This document shows positions 22,410-22,721 of a DNA stretch of 22,721 bases, piece by piece; the stretch's first letter is position 1; each line of letters starts with the position of its first letter. The DNA comes from a virus, in the IMG/VR virus record IMGVR_UViG_3300047478_000350, positions 1 to 22,721 of that record; one strand, 5' to 3'. A program made the position numbers and the translations under genes. The notes beneath the pieces are model-generated. The model saw only the letters and a list, made by a program, of their open reading frames with translations, was not told where the DNA came from and made no database searches.

Positions 22410-22721
22410 AAACGAATTATTCTTTTCGTTTGAATCAGGCCTACGGGATTGTTTTTCAGTAAAGAAAACAGAGGTATCGGTGCTGAATTCCTCTGCACTG
22501 GTATCCACCGCTTTCATGAATAGATCATACATTTGATCAATCTGATATTTGGACTTAGGCATCCCGAGAGCTTCACGGAATGCTTTTGTAATTGAATTGG
22601 GTCTTTTAGACTTAGCTAGTTTTGATTCTAGGTAGTCACGAAGCTCATATTTAGTTACTGATTCTTTGAGCTTTGCAACTTCAGCAGAGAGCGTGACAAT
22701 TTTTTTAGATTCCTTATTAGG
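22392..22721 (-). CDS. scaffold or prohead-protease C-terminal part (5' end outside window)
   Basis: The - strand is open from the window edge to TAA at 22392, giving 109 residues. The beginning is a coiled-coil-like stretch (K-I-V-T-L-S-A-E-V-A-K-L-K-E-S-V), then helical sequence with A-F-R-E-A-L-G-M-P, then a polar, disordered end. This charged helical character and the place just before decoration and capsid genes fit a capsid scaffold, often fused behind a prohead protease. The catalytic part, if any, lies outside the window. Confidence 0.55.
   Translation of the reverse strand, partial: PNKESKKIVTLSAEVAKLKESVTKYELRDYLESKLAKSKRPNSITKAFREALGMPKSKYQIDQMYDLFMKAVDTSAEEFSTDTSVFFTEKQSRRPDSNEKNNSFSDCVD

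Overview
The window is a stretch of a double-stranded DNA tailed-phage (or prophage) genome, most probably siphovirus-like. It holds an ERF-type recombinase, an SSB-like protein, head genes, a tail tube protein, a tail-assembly chaperone pair joined by a frameshift site, a tape measure protein, tail-tip and fibre genes and a lytic transglycosylase. Ribosome binding sites are bacterial AGGAG types. Nothing in the sequence fixes the host.

Left arm, + strand (1-4501). An ERF single-strand annealing protein, cut by the window edge, is followed by an SSB-like protein ending in the acidic D-I-P-F tip. Next come a secreted cysteine-rich protein and a membrane-anchored protein. After a very AT-rich promoter zone there is a run of small accessory genes, three of them chained by ATGA overlaps and including a 36-residue membrane peptide. 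The last gene is a 320-residue protein whose C-terminal motif resembles the AcrVA2 anti-CRISPR family.

Centre (about 4500-6192). About 1.5 kb, visibly richer in G+C than its flanks, has no convincing protein gene from 4831 on. It is packed with consecutive, mostly non-overlapping complementary segments. Two U-tract hairpins with the polarity of + strand terminators lie inside or at the end of it (5677-5709 and 5975-6016), and a third lies further on at 6156-6192. I read it as one or two large structured non-coding RNAs, comparable in size and phage setting to the GOLLD and ROOL giant RNA classes, but I cannot assign it to any known family. It contains a 20-bp perfect inverted repeat around a terminator-like hairpin, and a hairpin that masks a strong Shine-Dalgarno sequence. 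A small separate RNA gene may follow (6060-6192).

Right arm, - strand (22721 down to 6191). This is the late morphogenesis cluster, converging on the + strand unit. In transcription order it runs: scaffold or protease C-terminus (cut by the edge), capsid decoration-like protein, major capsid protein, a regulatory gap, zinc-ribbon-like protein, head-tail connector, a split gp10-like gene, tail terminator-like protein, major tail protein, chaperone G with a -1 slippery site leading into GT, tape measure, tail-tip protein, repeat-containing tail fibre with a C1q-like end, large hub-like protein, collar-domain fibre with a 9-residue HxH ladder, minor structural protein, and lytic transglycosylase. 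Many gene junctions overlap (TAATG or ATGA) or are only about 10 bases apart, so this looks like one long late operon.
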